Of a stretch of DNA of 57,418 bases, positions 10,999 through 21,400 are shown one piece after another. The position numbers and the translations under genes are program-made. The notes under the pieces were generated by a model. That model had not been told where the DNA came from. It did no database searches and saw nothing but the letters and a program-made list of their open reading frames with translations. Position 1 is the stretch's first letter; each line of letters starts with the position of its first letter. Origin of the DNA: an uncultured Hellea sp. (lineage in GTDB: Bacteria > Pseudomonadota > Alphaproteobacteria > Caulobacterales > Maricaulaceae); NCBI GenBank assembly GCA_905477785.1, contig CAJQGR010000039.1, positions 1 through 57,418 of the forward strand, given 5' to 3'.

Positions 10999-12684
10999 AT
11001 GGTGAATAGTGCAAAAAATGAATTAATATTTTTACCCCTTGGTGGCTGTGGTGAAATCGGAATGAATCTAAATCTTTATGGATTTGGGCCTAAGAGTAAC
11101 CGGAAATGGATAATAGTTGATATAGGAGTTACTTTTGGTTCTATTGATACACCCGGTGTAGAAATTATTATGCCGAATATTGACTTTATTTTATCAATTA
11201 AAAGTAATTTATTGGGTATTATATTAACACATGCACATGAAGATCATATGGGCGCTCTTGCGCGCTTGTGGCCTCAATTGCAATGTCCAGTCTATGCAAC
11301 ACCATTTACTATGTATCTTGTTAGAGATAGGTTATCTGAATTTAATTTGTTAGATTTGGTTGAACTAAATACAATTGAATTAAAAAGTAAATTCAACTTG
11401 GGTCCATTCGACTTTGAATTCATAAATATGACACACTCAATAGCTGAGCCAAATGCATTATCCATAAAAACAGAATTAGGAACGATATTGCATACTGGTG
11501 ATTGGAAAATAGATGAATCCCCACAAATAGGCGAAGCTATAGATTCAGAATCTTTAAGACACTTAGGTGACTCAGGTGTTCTTGCTATGGTTTGCGACAG
11601 CACGAATGTATTTAATGAAGGTTACTCTGGGAGTGAACAGAATGTACGTGATGAATTGATAAAATTAGTAGGTGAGTATCCAGATGTTGGGATTTCAATT
11701 GCATCTTTTGCTTCAAATATTGCCAGACTAGAATCTGTAATGTTAGCTGCTAAAGTAAATGGCCGGTCAGTATGTTTGGTTGGCCGTTCTATGAAAAGAA
11801 TGGCAGGCGCAGCAAAAAGCATTGGTTTGCTATCTAATGTTGATCAGTTCATCACAGAGGAAGAGGCTAATGCTATTCCTGCATCACATGTTTTATATTT
11901 GTGCACAGGTAGTCAGGGTGAACCTCGTGCTGCGCTTTCTAGAATTGCCACCAATGAGCATAGGAATGTAAAGTTTAATAAAGGTGATGTCGTTATATTC
12001 TCTTCAAAAGTTATTCCTGGAAATGAAATGGGTATTTATGCCTTACAAAATAACTTAGCTGACCAAGGTGTGGAAATTATAACTGAAAAAATGAGGAATA
12101 TTCATGTTTCTGGACATCCTTGCCGTGAAGAACTAAAAAAAATGTATGAGTGGGTAAGACCGATGATTTCAATTCCTGTACATGGTGAAAGAAGGCATTT
12201 AATTGAGCACTCTAAATTATCTAAGCTTTTGGGAGTAAATCACTCCGTGGCGCCAAAAAATGGTGAAATGTATAAAATCACTCAAAATGGAGTTGAAGTG
12301 ATAGATGTTGTTACTTCTGGACGGCTTCATCAGGATGGTTCATTTATAGTATCTGACGGTGATGCGGGCTTACGTCTAAGAAAGAAAATCGCATATTCAG
12401 GCCATATAAGTGTTGGTATAGTTTATAACAAAAATGGGGAAATTTTATCCGGACCTGAGCCACGTGCAATAGGAATAGCTACAGGGCATAATGGATGTTT
12501 AGTAGAGACTTTAATGGATGGAATTTCTGAATTAGCTGAATTAACTTTTAATAATTTAAGCCCCAAAACTATAAATGATGAGGATTTAGTGGAAGAGAGA
12601 TTGGTTTCTAAAATAAAAAAATATGTTAAAGAGCAAACTGGCAAGCGTACTCAAGTCGAAGTTATTGTGCATAAGGTAGGGTGA
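10999..12684 (+). CDS. rnj: Ribonuclease J
   Basis: This metallo-beta-lactamase/beta-CASP ribonuclease has endo- and 5'-exonuclease activities in RNA maturation and turnover. The zinc-binding THAHEDHMGAL motif lies near residues 75-85. Further metal ligands appear in THSIAEP and HTGDWKID, and the beta-CASP helix and HVSGHP motif are present. The 561-residue length includes the C-terminal dimerisation domain. It sits between coaX and mce, as in many alphaproteobacteria. The stop lies just before the mce start. Confidence 0.95.
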   Translation: MVNSAKNELIFLPLGGCGEIGMNLNLYGFGPKSNRKWIIVDIGVTFGSIDTPGVEIIMPNIDFILSIKSNLLGIILTHAHEDHMGALARLWPQLQCPVYATPFTMYLVRDRLSEFNLLDLVELNTIELKSKFNLGPFDFEFINMTHSIAEPNALSIKTELGTILHTGDWKIDESPQIGEAIDSESLRHLGDSGVLAMVCDSTNVFNEGYSGSEQNVRDELIKLVGEYPDVGISIASFASNIARLESVMLAAKVNGRSVCLVGRSMKRMAGAAKSIGLLSNVDQFITEEEANAIPASHVLYLCTGSQGEPRAALSRIATNEHRNVKFNKGDVVIFSSKVIPGNEMGIYALQNNLADQGVEIITEKMRNIHVSGHPCREELKKMYEWVRPMISIPVHGERRHLIEHSKLSKLLGVNHSVAPKNGEMYKITQNGVEVIDVVTSGRLHQDGSFIVSDGDAGLRLRKKIAYSGHISVGIVYNKNGEILSGPEPRAIGIATGHNGCLVETLMDGISELAELTFNNLSPKTINDEDLVEERLVSKIKKYVKEQTGKRTQVEVIVHKVG

Positions 12685-12686
12685 TT

Positions 12687-13115
12687 ATGTCAAAGAGTTT
12701 TCTAGGTCCCTTAAACCATGTTGGTGTAGCTGTTCCTGATATTCACATAGCTATAGGTTTCTATAAAAAAGTGTTAGAGGTTAAGGATATTACAGATCCA
12801 GTTGATTTGCCATCGCAAGGTGTAACATACTCGTTTGTAAATTTGCCTTCTGGCCAAGTTGAATTAATTCAACCATATGGTAAAAACTCACCAATTTTAA
12901 AATTCTTGAATAAAAACCCTAAGGGAGGACAGCATCATATATGTTTCGAAGTAGTGGATATATTTAAGGCCAGTGAAGAAATGAAAAAAAAGGGGATGAG
13001 AGTTCTGAATGAGCCCCGTATTGGTGCACATGGTACTTTAGTTGTTTTCTTGCATCCCGGAGATTCAGGCGGTGTTCTCATAGAGTTAATGGAAACTCCT
13101 TTAAAGACTTTTTAG
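12687..13115 (+). CDS. mce: Methylmalonyl-CoA epimerase
   Basis: The enzyme interconverts (2R)- and (2S)-methylmalonyl-CoA so that propionyl-CoA carbon can reach succinyl-CoA. It is a small vicinal-oxygen-chelate protein with two half-domains: LNHVGVAVPDIHIAIGFYKK at the start, GGQHHICFEVVDI in the second half, and a terminal GVLIELME metal ligand. I chose ATG 12687 over GTG 12681 because an AAGGTAGGG ribosome-binding site at 12673-12680 is spaced for it. The product is 142 residues. Confidence 0.92.
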   Translation: MSKSFLGPLNHVGVAVPDIHIAIGFYKKVLEVKDITDPVDLPSQGVTYSFVNLPSGQVELIQPYGKNSPILKFLNKNPKGGQHHICFEVVDIFKASEEMKKKGMRVLNEPRIGAHGTLVVFLHPGDSGGVLIELMETPLKTF

Positions 13116-13124
13116 GTCGTAATT

Positions 13125-13406
13125 ATGTCTATATTTGGATTATTTGTTGTTTATATTCTTATTTGGTGGGTAACACTTTTTGCTGTTCTGCCTTTTGGTG
13201 TGGTTGGGCAAAACGAGAAAGGTGAATTTGTAAAAGGATCAGATCCTGGCGCCCCCACTGAAAGTAAGATTAAAAAGAAAGTTATCATTACAACGGTAAT
13301 TGCCACAGTTATATGGATTGCGGTAAGCCTTATTATAGCCAATGATTTGTTAAGTTGGGATATTATAGCTGATTTTTTAAATATTGATAAATTAACTGAA
13401 AGTTAG
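13125..13406 (+). CDS. DUF1467 family small membrane protein
   Basis: This 93-residue protein has two hydrophobic helices, one at the N-terminus (VYILIWWVTLFAVLPFGV) and one near residues 51-70. A polar loop lies between them, rich in glycine, proline and lysine and containing GSDPGAPTESKIKKK. That pattern matches the DUF1467 family, which is conserved in alphaproteobacteria between mce and proS. Its function is unknown. It follows mce after nine bases and is probably in the same transcript. Confidence 0.88.
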   Translation: MSIFGLFVVYILIWWVTLFAVLPFGVVGQNEKGEFVKGSDPGAPTESKIKKKVIITTVIATVIWIAVSLIIANDLLSWDIIADFLNIDKLTES

Positions 13407-13555
13407 AAACTATCTAATTTGCCTGTTATTTAAATGAATTCAATATTTGGTTCTTACCTAAAAAATAATTTTAATAATATTTCGAATTCAATGGTTTTAT
13501 TGATTTACGCTAGTATAACTACTTTTTAACTGATTAATAATTATGGATTTTTATT

Positions 13556-14884
13556 ATGCGACTATCTCGCTATTTTTTACCACTATTGAAGGAAACCCCT
13601 TCAGAAGCAACTATAGCATCACATAGATATATGCTAAGAGCTGGAATGGTGAAGCAAGATAGTGCTGGGATATATATTTGGCTACCCCTTGGATTCAAAG
13701 TTCTAAAAAAAATTGAAAATATCGTGCGTGAAGAACAGAATAAATCTGGGGCAGTAGAAATTTTGATGCCTACCATACAGTCTGCGGGCCATTGGAAGGA
13801 AACTGGTCGGTATGATGCTTACGGACCGGAAATGCTCAGAATTAAAGATAGGAGTAATAGGGAGTTACTTTACGGTCCTACTAATGAAGATATGATAACG
13901 GATATGTTTCGTACATATGTAAAGTCCTACAAAGACTTACCTCAATCTCTTTACCATATTCAATGGAAATTTCGTGATGAAAGAAGACCAAGATTTGGGG
14001 TTATGCGTGGGCGTGAATTTTTAATGAAAGATGCTTACAGCTTTGATGTTGACCTAGAGAGTGCGCGCCTGTCTTATAACAAACAATTCGTAGCCTATCT
14101 AAATACATTTGATAGACTAGGGCTACAAGCAGTTCCATTGCGAGCTGATGCTGGTCCAATTGGTGGTGATCTTTCGCATGAGTTTCTTATTTTAGCGGAA
14201 ACTGGTGAGAGTAAAGTTTACTGTCATTCAGACTTGCTTGATATGAAAGCTCCAGGCTATGTTTCGGAAAAAGATTTGCAAAAAGTGGTTGATAGTAGAA
14301 CATCCTTTTATGCACGTTCAGATGAAATGCATGATCAAACTAAATTTGAAAAAATACCTGAAAACAAACGATTAGTAGCAAGGGGAATTGAAGTCGGGCA
14401 TATTTTTCAATTTGGTGATAAATATTCAAAGCCTATGAATGCGAATGTACAGGGAGCCGATGGTAAAGTTAATCCTGTAATGATGGGCTCATATGGCGTT
14501 GGAGTATCTAGGTTGGTTGGTGGTATTATTGAAGCTAGCCACGATGAAGTTGGAATTATATGGCCTAAGTCAGTAACTCCATTTGGAGTTGGAATTATCA
14601 ATCTAAAAGTGGGTAATGATGAAGTTGATAAAGTTTGTGAAGATCTCTATGAAAAACTTAAAAACTCTAATATTGATCCGCTTTATGATGATAAAAATGA
14701 TAGGGGGGGGCAAAAATTTGCCCGGATGGACTTGATAGGTCTACCGTATCAGATAATTGTGGGCCCCAGAGGATTAGGAGAGGGTGTAGTTGAGGTTAAG
14801 GTAAGACTTTCTGGAAAGAAAATGAATTTAACTTTGGAAGAGGCTGTTAATTTTATTGTAAATGAATACACCAGCGAAACCTAA
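13556..14884 (+). CDS. proS: Prolyl-tRNA synthetase (short alphaproteobacterial form)
   Basis: This class II aminoacyl-tRNA synthetase charges tRNA-Pro. At 442 residues it is the alphaproteobacterial short form and lacks the YbaK-like editing insertion of E. coli ProRS. Motif 2 is visible in the [25 protein letters not shown] region and motif 3 in [19 protein letters not shown]-terminal anticodon-binding domain follows. A 149-base gap precedes it, so it may have its own promoter; a TATAAC element lies at 13514-13519 but no clear -35 was found. The lolC ATG abuts its stop. Confidence 0.96.
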   Translation: MRLSRYFLPLLKETPSEATIASHRYMLRAGMVKQDSAGIYIWLPLGFKVLKKIENIVREEQNKSGAVEILMPTIQSAGHWKETGRYDAYGPEMLRIKDRSNRELLYGPTNEDMITDMFRTYVKSYKDLPQSLYHIQWKFRDERRPRFGVMRGREFLMKDAYSFDVDLESARLSYNKQFVAYLNTFDRLGLQAVPLRADAGPIGGDLSHEFLILAETGESKVYCHSDLLDMKAPGYVSEKDLQKVVDSRTSFYARSDEMHDQTKFEKIPENKRLVARGIEVGHIFQFGDKYSKPMNANVQGADGKVNPVMMGSYGVGVSRLVGGIIEASHDEVGIIWPKSVTPFGVGIINLKVGNDEVDKVCEDLYEKLKNSNIDPLYDDKNDRGGQKFARMDLIGLPYQIIVGPRGLGEGVVEVKVRLSGKKMNLTLEEAVNFIVNEYTSET

Positions 14885-16198
14885 ATGAATATTACTGAGG
14901 AAATAAATACCCCAATAATTCAATCTAATAGTCCTTTTGGTGCTATCGAACGAAAAATCGCATTTAGGTACCTTCGATCAAAAAAAAACCAAGGCGGTGT
15001 AGGCCTCATATCTTTAATTTCCTTTATTTGTATCATGTTAGCAATTGCAGCTATGATAATAATAATGTCAATTATGAATGGTTTCCGTGATGAAATGATT
15101 AACCTTACAATAGGATCAGAGGGGCATATGTTTGTTGCCTCATCAAATCTTGAACCAGATAAGCAGTATATCGAATTGTTAGAAAAAAATTTATCAGCTT
15201 TGCCTGGTGTTGAAGAAGCTTTTCAGTTCACTCAAAATTTTACGGGAATTCAGGCTAATAATCAGTTTGGTCTAGCAAAGGTTATAGGTATTGCGCCAAA
15301 TAATTTAAAAGATTTTGAGCTTGTTATGTCAAATATTATTGATGGTTCAATCGACAAGACTACCGACGGTTTTAAACAAGAGAATATTATAACAGTTGGT
15401 TCAGGGTTGGCAAATTCATTTGGCCTTGAGGTTGGTGATAGCATAGTAATATTTTCTCCGAACTCGCGACAAACTATAACTGGACCGATGCCAATTAAAA
15501 AATCCTATACTATAGGAGCAATTTTTAAATTAGGTCTATATCAGGCTGATTTATCTAATATTTATATGGATATTGACCAGGCTAGTTTGCTTTTTAATAA
15601 AGGACTTCACTCTGGAGAGATTCAGGTTCGTTTAGCGAATCCTGATATGTTAGAACAAATTCGAAGTGATATTATGAATATCGTTAATGAACCAATTTTC
15701 ATTCAATCATGGAAAGATCGCAATGCTTCTACAGCTACTGCTCTGAGAACTGAACAAATAGCAATGCGTTTTATCTTTATGGTTGTTGTAGTAATTGCTG
15801 TTTTTCCAATATTAGCTTCTATGATTATGTTAGTTAAAAATAAATCAAAAGATATAGCAGTTCTGCGAACATTAGGAGTTTCAAGGGGTGCTGTCTTGAG
15901 AATATTTTTCATAACTGGCATTACAATTGGTTCTGTAGGTACTTTTTCCGGCGTTTTGTTAGGTATAGTATTTTGTTCTAATGTTGATCACATTCAATCA
16001 GTCATAGAATTTATTGCAGGAGTGGAGTTGTTTCCTGAAGACGTTTATCAGTTGTCAGGTGGAATTCCTTCCAAAGTTATTTGGGTTGAAGTTTTCGGAG
16101 TGGCATTCTGGGGATTTTTAATTTCAGCGGTTGCTACATTTTTTCCTGCGTTGACTGCGTCACGAATAGATCCAGTGGATGCGTTGCGTTATGACTAA
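14885..16198 (+). CDS. lolC: Lipoprotein-releasing ABC transporter permease LolC/LolE
   Basis: This is the inner-membrane permease of the Lol system, which extracts lipoproteins from the inner membrane for transfer to LolA. The 437-residue protein has an N-terminal helix (GLISLISFICIMLAIAAMIIIMS), a large periplasmic domain of about 220 residues, and three C-terminal helices. It carries the FtsX/MacB-type permease segment KDIAVLRTLGVSRGAVLRIFF. Only one such permease is present, as in alphaproteobacteria, where one protein likely does the work of both LolC and LolE. It overlaps lolD by eight bases with the start chosen there. Confidence 0.94.
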   Translation: MNITEEINTPIIQSNSPFGAIERKIAFRYLRSKKNQGGVGLISLISFICIMLAIAAMIIIMSIMNGFRDEMINLTIGSEGHMFVASSNLEPDKQYIELLEKNLSALPGVEEAFQFTQNFTGIQANNQFGLAKVIGIAPNNLKDFELVMSNIIDGSIDKTTDGFKQENIITVGSGLANSFGLEVGDSIVIFSPNSRQTITGPMPIKKSYTIGAIFKLGLYQADLSNIYMDIDQASLLFNKGLHSGEIQVRLANPDMLEQIRSDIMNIVNEPIFIQSWKDRNASTATALRTEQIAMRFIFMVVVVIAVFPILASMIMLVKNKSKDIAVLRTLGVSRGAVLRIFFITGITIGSVGTFSGVLLGIVFCSNVDHIQSVIEFIAGVELFPEDVYQLSGGIPSKVIWVEVFGVAFWGFLISAVATFFPALTASRIDPVDALRYD

Positions 16199-16886
16199 AA
16201 TGAAACCAATTTTATCAGTTCGAAACCTAAAGAAATACTATTCAATGGGCTCAAAGGTTACAAAGGTCCTGGATGGAGTTGAGATTGATATATATCCCGG
16301 TGAAGTTGTTGGGTTAGTTGGGCCTTCAGGATCAGGAAAGTCGACTCTATTGCACTCTTTAGGGCTACTTGAAAAGCCAACTTCGGGCGAAATAATCATT
16401 GATGGTATTAATTGTAAGCAACTTGGTAGTAAGAAACGAACATTAGTCCGCAGGAATAGTATTGGTGTAGTCTATCAATTTCATCACTTACTTAAGGAAT
16501 TTTCGGCGCTTGATAATGTAATAATACCACAAATGATTTCTGGAAAAAGTATTGAGGAATCGAGTGTAGAAGCTATGAGATTGCTAGAAATTTTAGGTTT
16601 AAAAAATCGATTTTATCATATGCCAGGAGAGCTTTCAGGTGGAGAGCAACAACGAGTTGCCATTGCTCGTGCTATGTCAAATAAGCCCAAAATTTTACTT
16701 ACTGATGAGCCTACGGGTAATCTGGATCCAGAAACTTCTCTTATTGTATTTGATAGGTTATTGGCTTTGAGTCGTAATGAAAAAATAGCTGTATTAGTTG
16801 CAACTCATAATATGAATTTAATAAATCAAATGAACAGGGTTTTAACTGTTCATCAGGGAAAGGTTATTCCATTTGTGAGTATTTAA
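16191..16886 (+). CDS. lolD: Lipoprotein-releasing system ATP-binding protein LolD
   Basis: This is the ATPase of the Lol lipoprotein exporter, partner of the upstream permease. Walker A is GPSGSGKST, the ABC signature is LSGGEQQRVAIARAM, and Walker B is ILLTDEPTGNLD followed by the switch histidine in ATHN. ATG 16191 gives 231 residues, a normal length, and an N-terminus that matches the family. An earlier in-frame ATG at 16179 would add four residues. The gene converges on the APC permease gene with a 30-base gap and no strong terminator. Confidence 0.95.
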   Translation: MTKMKPILSVRNLKKYYSMGSKVTKVLDGVEIDIYPGEVVGLVGPSGSGKSTLLHSLGLLEKPTSGEIIIDGINCKQLGSKKRTLVRRNSIGVVYQFHHLLKEFSALDNVIIPQMISGKSIEESSVEAMRLLEILGLKNRFYHMPGELSGGEQQRVAIARAMSNKPKILLTDEPTGNLDPETSLIVFDRLLALSRNEKIAVLVATHNMNLINQMNRVLTVHQGKVIPFVSI

Positions 16887-16916
16887 ATTTATTAAATAAC
16901 TATAACTTAGCTGATG

Positions 16917-18218
16917 TTATTTTGAGTTTTCAAAATGTCTATAAAATATTACTCCTACAATAATAATTGTTATGCTACCTAATGCATTTAAAGGCGCGTT
17001 AGCGGCTGCCATTGCAATCATAATAAATGTTATAATTAAATAAAAAGCAGGAACAAATGGATAGCCAAAGGTTTTGTATGGACGAATTAAGTCCGGTTCT
17101 TTCCTGCGTAAAACAAATACACCAAGAATTGCTAAAAAACTATTTAATGCAAGTATCATTCCCGCAAAAATAATGATTTTTTCAAAGCTTGATGTAAAAA
17201 TATATATTAATGAAATTATGGATTGGAAGTAAATTGCATTTTCTGGAATATCTGATTTATTTACTTTGGACAAAAAACTAAGAGAATTGAAGTCTTCTCC
17301 TATTGCTTGAAGAGCTCTTGGTCCAGCTATTATCATAGCGCTTACAGTTGAAATCAATAGCAAGGATAGCATCAATCCTACAATTGCAGCTCCATTTGAA
17401 CCAAATATATTTACAGCAGCAATGTAACCAATTTCTGTTTTGCCTTCAAGGTCTGCTATTGGTGATGAGTATAAGAAGGCAATATTAAGTAATAAATAAA
17501 GAACCATAACAGTGGCAGTTCCGATCAAAAGAATTTTAGGTAGTTCTTTTTGAGGTCTTTCAAGCTCACTTGTTATGTAAACAGCGGCATTCCATCCTGT
17601 GTAAGCATAAGAAACATAAATTAAAGAAATTCCAAAAGCGGTACTTGTAAGTATTTTGAAATCATCTTTTTGAGGTAAAAATGAAATAGGTTGAGGTTCT
17701 GGTGTAATAGTAAAAGCACAAAGGCAGAAGCCAATTATTAGAAAAACTTTTATAGATGTAAATCCAATTTGAAATTTACCACTAATATTTTTATTTTTAA
17801 CGTGAATGAGCGTTATGATAAGAACTAAAAGACATGCAATTATTTTTTTTATCCAAATGGGCTGTGAGCCAAATATAATTGCAGTACTATAATCACTAAA
17901 TGCAAGTGCTACGGCAGCAATAGGTGCTGCGAAACCGATAACAGTTGATATCCAGCCTGATATAAAACCAGCGAGAGGGTGGTATATTCTACCAAGGAAG
18001 TTATATTCTCCTCCTGAGCGAGGTAACGCTGAACCAAGCTCAGCATATGTTGCAGCGCCGCATAAAGCTGCAATTCCACCAACTGTCCATAGCAAAACTA
18101 AAAGAAATGTGGATTGGATGTCCATTAGTTGGAAGCCGATAGAGGTGAAAACACCTGTTCCTATCATATTTGCAATTATTACAGAGGTAGCAGCCTTTTT
18201 ACTGTAGTATGTTCTCAT
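16917..18218 (-). CDS. APC superfamily amino acid permease
   Basis: This is an inner-membrane transporter of the amino acid-polyamine-organocation superfamily. The 433-residue protein has about twelve hydrophobic helices. The first carries the IGTGVF substrate-binding signature (ANMIGTGVFTSIGF), and helix 3 has the family's ELGSALPRSGGEYNF motif. Substrate cannot be told from sequence; a neutral or cationic amino acid is likely. It stands alone on the opposite strand between lolD and the micropeptide-dnaE unit. The ribosome-binding site is weak. Confidence 0.87.
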   Translation of the reverse strand: MRTYYSKKAATSVIIANMIGTGVFTSIGFQLMDIQSTFLLVLLWTVGGIAALCGAATYAELGSALPRSGGEYNFLGRIYHPLAGFISGWISTVIGFAAPIAAVALAFSDYSTAIIFGSQPIWIKKIIACLLVLIITLIHVKNKNISGKFQIGFTSIKVFLIIGFCLCAFTITPEPQPISFLPQKDDFKILTSTAFGISLIYVSYAYTGWNAAVYITSELERPQKELPKILLIGTATVMVLYLLLNIAFLYSSPIADLEGKTEIGYIAAVNIFGSNGAAIVGLMLSLLLISTVSAMIIAGPRALQAIGEDFNSLSFLSKVNKSDIPENAIYFQSIISLIYIFTSSFEKIIIFAGMILALNSFLAILGVFVLRRKEPDLIRPYKTFGYPFVPAFYLIITFIMIAMAAANAPLNALGSITIIIVGVIFYRHFENSK

Positions 18219-18264
18219 GAGGGCACAATGCTTTGCAGATTAGCCGCTGTCTATAATTATTTAT

Positions 18265-18306
18265 AATTGACATATCAAACAAATTTATGTAGAACAAAAG
18301 GTGAAC
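18265..18306 (+). promoter_or_regulatory. SOS promoter with perfect alphaproteobacterial LexA box
   Basis: A consensus -35 TTGACA at 18267-18272 is followed after 17 bases by TAGAAC at 18290-18295. A direct repeat GAAC-N7-GAAC at 18292-18306 overlaps the -10 box. This is a perfect match to the known alphaproteobacterial LexA operator (GTTC-N7-GTTC on the other strand). A repressor there would block the promoter. Transcription would start near 18302 and read the 30-codon gene at 18353, then dnaE. Confidence 0.82.
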
Positions 18307-18352
18307 ATATAAGCTTTTTAGGATTTTACTAACACATAAATGGAGATTTTAT

Positions 18353-18445
18353 ATGAAACAATTACTATTAGATGTTACTAACGGAATAGTTATGGCTGGT
18401 TTTGTAGTTATAACTACATTATGGTTTATTGTTATTGGAGGATAG
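18353..18445 (+). CDS. SidA-like SOS-controlled membrane micropeptide (30 aa)
   Basis: This short open frame runs from ATG 18353 to TAG 18443-18445, with a TGGAG ribosome-binding site at 18341-18345. The peptide begins MKQLLLDVTNG, then has one continuous hydrophobic helix from about residue 11 to 28, including a LWFIVIGG end. No family could be recognised from sequence alone. Size, single-helix topology and a perfect LexA operator upstream are what is known for SidA, the 29-residue SOS-induced division inhibitor of Caulobacter that acts on the FtsW/FtsN division machinery. Homology is inferred from these properties, not shown by alignment. The gene lies 24 bases before dnaE on the same strand. 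It could instead be a leader peptide for dnaE. Confidence 0.72.
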   Translation: MKQLLLDVTNGIVMAGFVVITTLWFIVIGG

Positions 18446-18469
18446 CCTCTAATAAAGAGGGAGTACTGA

Positions 18470-21400
18470 GTGGCAAGATCGCCGGTTTTTGTTCATCTTA
18501 GATCACGCTCTCCTTATTCGCTATTAGAAGGTGCGCTAAAGATTGAAGAGACAGCACAACTGTCTCGAAGAATGGGCATGCCTGCTCTAGCGCTTACTGA
18601 TACTAATAATATGTGCGGTGCTCTTGAGTTTTCAGAAATTCTTACAAAAGAGGGAATACAACCTATTATAGGTTTAACTCTTAGTATTGAGACTGAAAAA
18701 ACAAAAAATACTGTTCATAATAATAAAGTATTGGATGGAACTTTAGTTCTCTTAGCCAAGAATGAAATTGGCTACTGTAATCTTATGAAATTGAGTAGTT
18801 CAGCTTTTCTTGATGTTGAGCCCTATGATTTACCTCATTTTAGATCATCTCAACTATCCGCTTTCTCTGATGGACTTATTGCTCTTACTGGAGGCCCAGA
18901 AGGCGTTTTAAATAAGCTTATTTGTCAAGGACAGTTAGATAAAGCTGAAGAATGGTTAGACTATTTATTGGATATATATTCTGATAACTTATACATTGAG
19001 TTGCAAAGGCACGGGTTGCATGATGAAGTAATTGCAGAAAAGCATTTGATTAATTGGGCTTACGCTAAAGGAATAAGATTAGTAGCTACAAATGAGCCTT
19101 ACTTTTTGAATCCTGATATTTTTGAGTCCCATGATGCTCTCTTAGCAATGCAGGAGGGTTCATATATCCTTGAGAAGGATAGAAGAAGACTGACTCGCCA
19201 GCATTACTTTAAATCTACAGAAGAAATGGTAGATTTATTTAAAGATCTACCAGAAGCAATTGAAAATACTATTAATATTTCTAAAATGTGTTTGGTTAAA
19301 TCAGTTAAGCGCGATCCCATTCTTCCAAGCTTTAGTGATGGCTCTTTAAGTGAAGGTGATATCCTTGATCAACAAGCACATGAAGGTTTAAAGAGACGTT
19401 TATCTAAGATTAAATTATCAGCCCCTAAAAGGGATTACGTTAAAAGATTAGAATTTGAAATTAAAATAATTCGCCAAATGGGGTTTCCTGGTTATTTTTT
19501 AATAGTTTCTGATTTTATAAAATGGGCAAAATCTCAAGGTATACCAGTTGGACCAGGCCGTGGGTCTGGAGCTGGGTCGGTTGTTGCATGGGCTTTAACT
19601 ATAACCGATTTAGATCCTCTTAAGTACGGTTTGCTTTTTGAAAGGTTTCTAAATCCTGAAAGAGTTTCTATGCCTGACTTTGATATAGATTTCTGTCAAG
19701 AACGGCGTGGGGAAGTTATCAAATACGTTCAAGAAAAGTATGGTGAAGATCAGGTGGCTCATATTATTACATTTGGAACGCTTCAGGCAAGGGCAGTTGT
19801 AAGAGATGTTGGTAGAGTTATGCAAATGCCTCTACCTCAAGTTGATCGTTTAGCTAAACTTGTGCCTTCGAACCCAGCAAATCCTGTTTCATTGAGCGAA
19901 GCGGTTAAGATGGAAAAAGGTTTACGTGATGCTAAAGCTGAAGACCCTGCAGTAAGAAAGTTACTCGATACAGCTCTGAAACTTGAGGGCTTATATCGAA
20001 ACGCATCAACACATGCTGCCGGTGTTGTTATAGGTGACAGACCCCTAACTGAATTGATTCCACTTTACCGTGACCCGAGATCTGATGTTCCTGCTACCCA
20101 ATTTACAATGAAGTGGGCAGAAAAAGCTGGATTAGTGAAATTTGATTTTCTGGGGTTAAAAACTCTTACTGTTATTGATAGGTGCATAAAGTACTTATCT
20201 AAACAGGGCATTCACGTTGATTTAGAAAATATAGATACATCAAATCCCTTAGCTTATATTCCTTTATCAGAGGGCCTTTCAGCGGGTGTATTTCAGCTTG
20301 AAAGCTCTGGAATGCGCGATGTTTTAAGAAAAATGGCACCTGATAGTATAGAGGAACTGACTGCTTTAATTTCTTTATATCGGCCCGGTCCAATGAAAAA
20401 TATACCTATGTATATTGATCGTAAGTATGGCAGATCTAAAATTGAATATCCACATGAAAGCTTAACAAATATTCTTGAGGAGACATATGGTGTTATAATA
20501 TATCAAGAACAAGTCATGCAAATAGCTCAAGTGCTTTCTGGTTATTCTCTTGGTGAGGCAGATCTTTTAAGACGCGCAATGGGCAAAAAAGATCAAGCTG
20601 AAATGAATAGGCAAAGGTCACGTTTTGTCGAAGGAGCTGCTATTAATGGTGTTGACAAGCAACTATCGAATTCAATTTTTGATTTAGTTAACGAGTTTGC
20701 TGGTTATGGATTTAATAAGTCTCATGCTGCAGCATATGCCATGATTTCCTTTCAAACAGCTTACCTTAAAGCGCTTTATCCTACTGAATTTATTGCATCT
20801 ATTATGTCATTGGACATAACTAATTTAGATAAATTAGCACAGTTTTTTCAAGAAGCTAAAAGAATGGGTATAGAAGTAGAGTTACCATGTGTGAATAGAT
20901 CTAAAGCTGATTTCGATGTGAATAATGGTAAAGTATTGTATGCTTTAGGTGCATTGAAAAATGTAGGGGTTGAAGCAATGCGTCATGTGGTCGAAGTTAG
21001 AAGCGAAGGTGGAGATTTTATTGATTTATTTGATTTTGCGAGAAGAGTTGACACACGAATTGTTAATAAAAGAGCTTTTGAAAATTTAGCGCGTGGAGGA
21101 GCTTTTGACTGTTTAGAACCTAACCGCGCAAAAGCTTTTTCATCTTCAGCAATTTTACAACAAATTGGATCAAGGTCCGCCCAGGAAAAAGCTAGTGAGC
21201 AAACTAATTTATTTTCTAGTGAAGTTGATTTTATGGTTGAACCGGACTTACCAAATACAACTGCCTGGACCAGTTTAGAGCAGTTAGATAATGAGCTAAG
21301 CGCAATCGGATTTTACCTTGGAGGACATCCGTTAGATGCATTTTTACCGATTTTACAAAGAAAAAAAACTATTATGGCTATTGATTTAGAAAGTTTTTGT

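Noticed and set aside
13434-13529. 31-codon frame in the DUF1467-proS gap with a hydrophobic C-terminal end
   Set aside because: There is no ribosome-binding site before its ATG and no regulatory box nearby, and it overlaps the likely proS promoter region. The contrast with the 18353 frame is clear.
16894-16922. AAATAAC/GTTATTT pairing between the convergent lolD and APC permease genes
   Set aside because: Seven weak pairs with a 15-base loop do not make a convincing bidirectional terminator.
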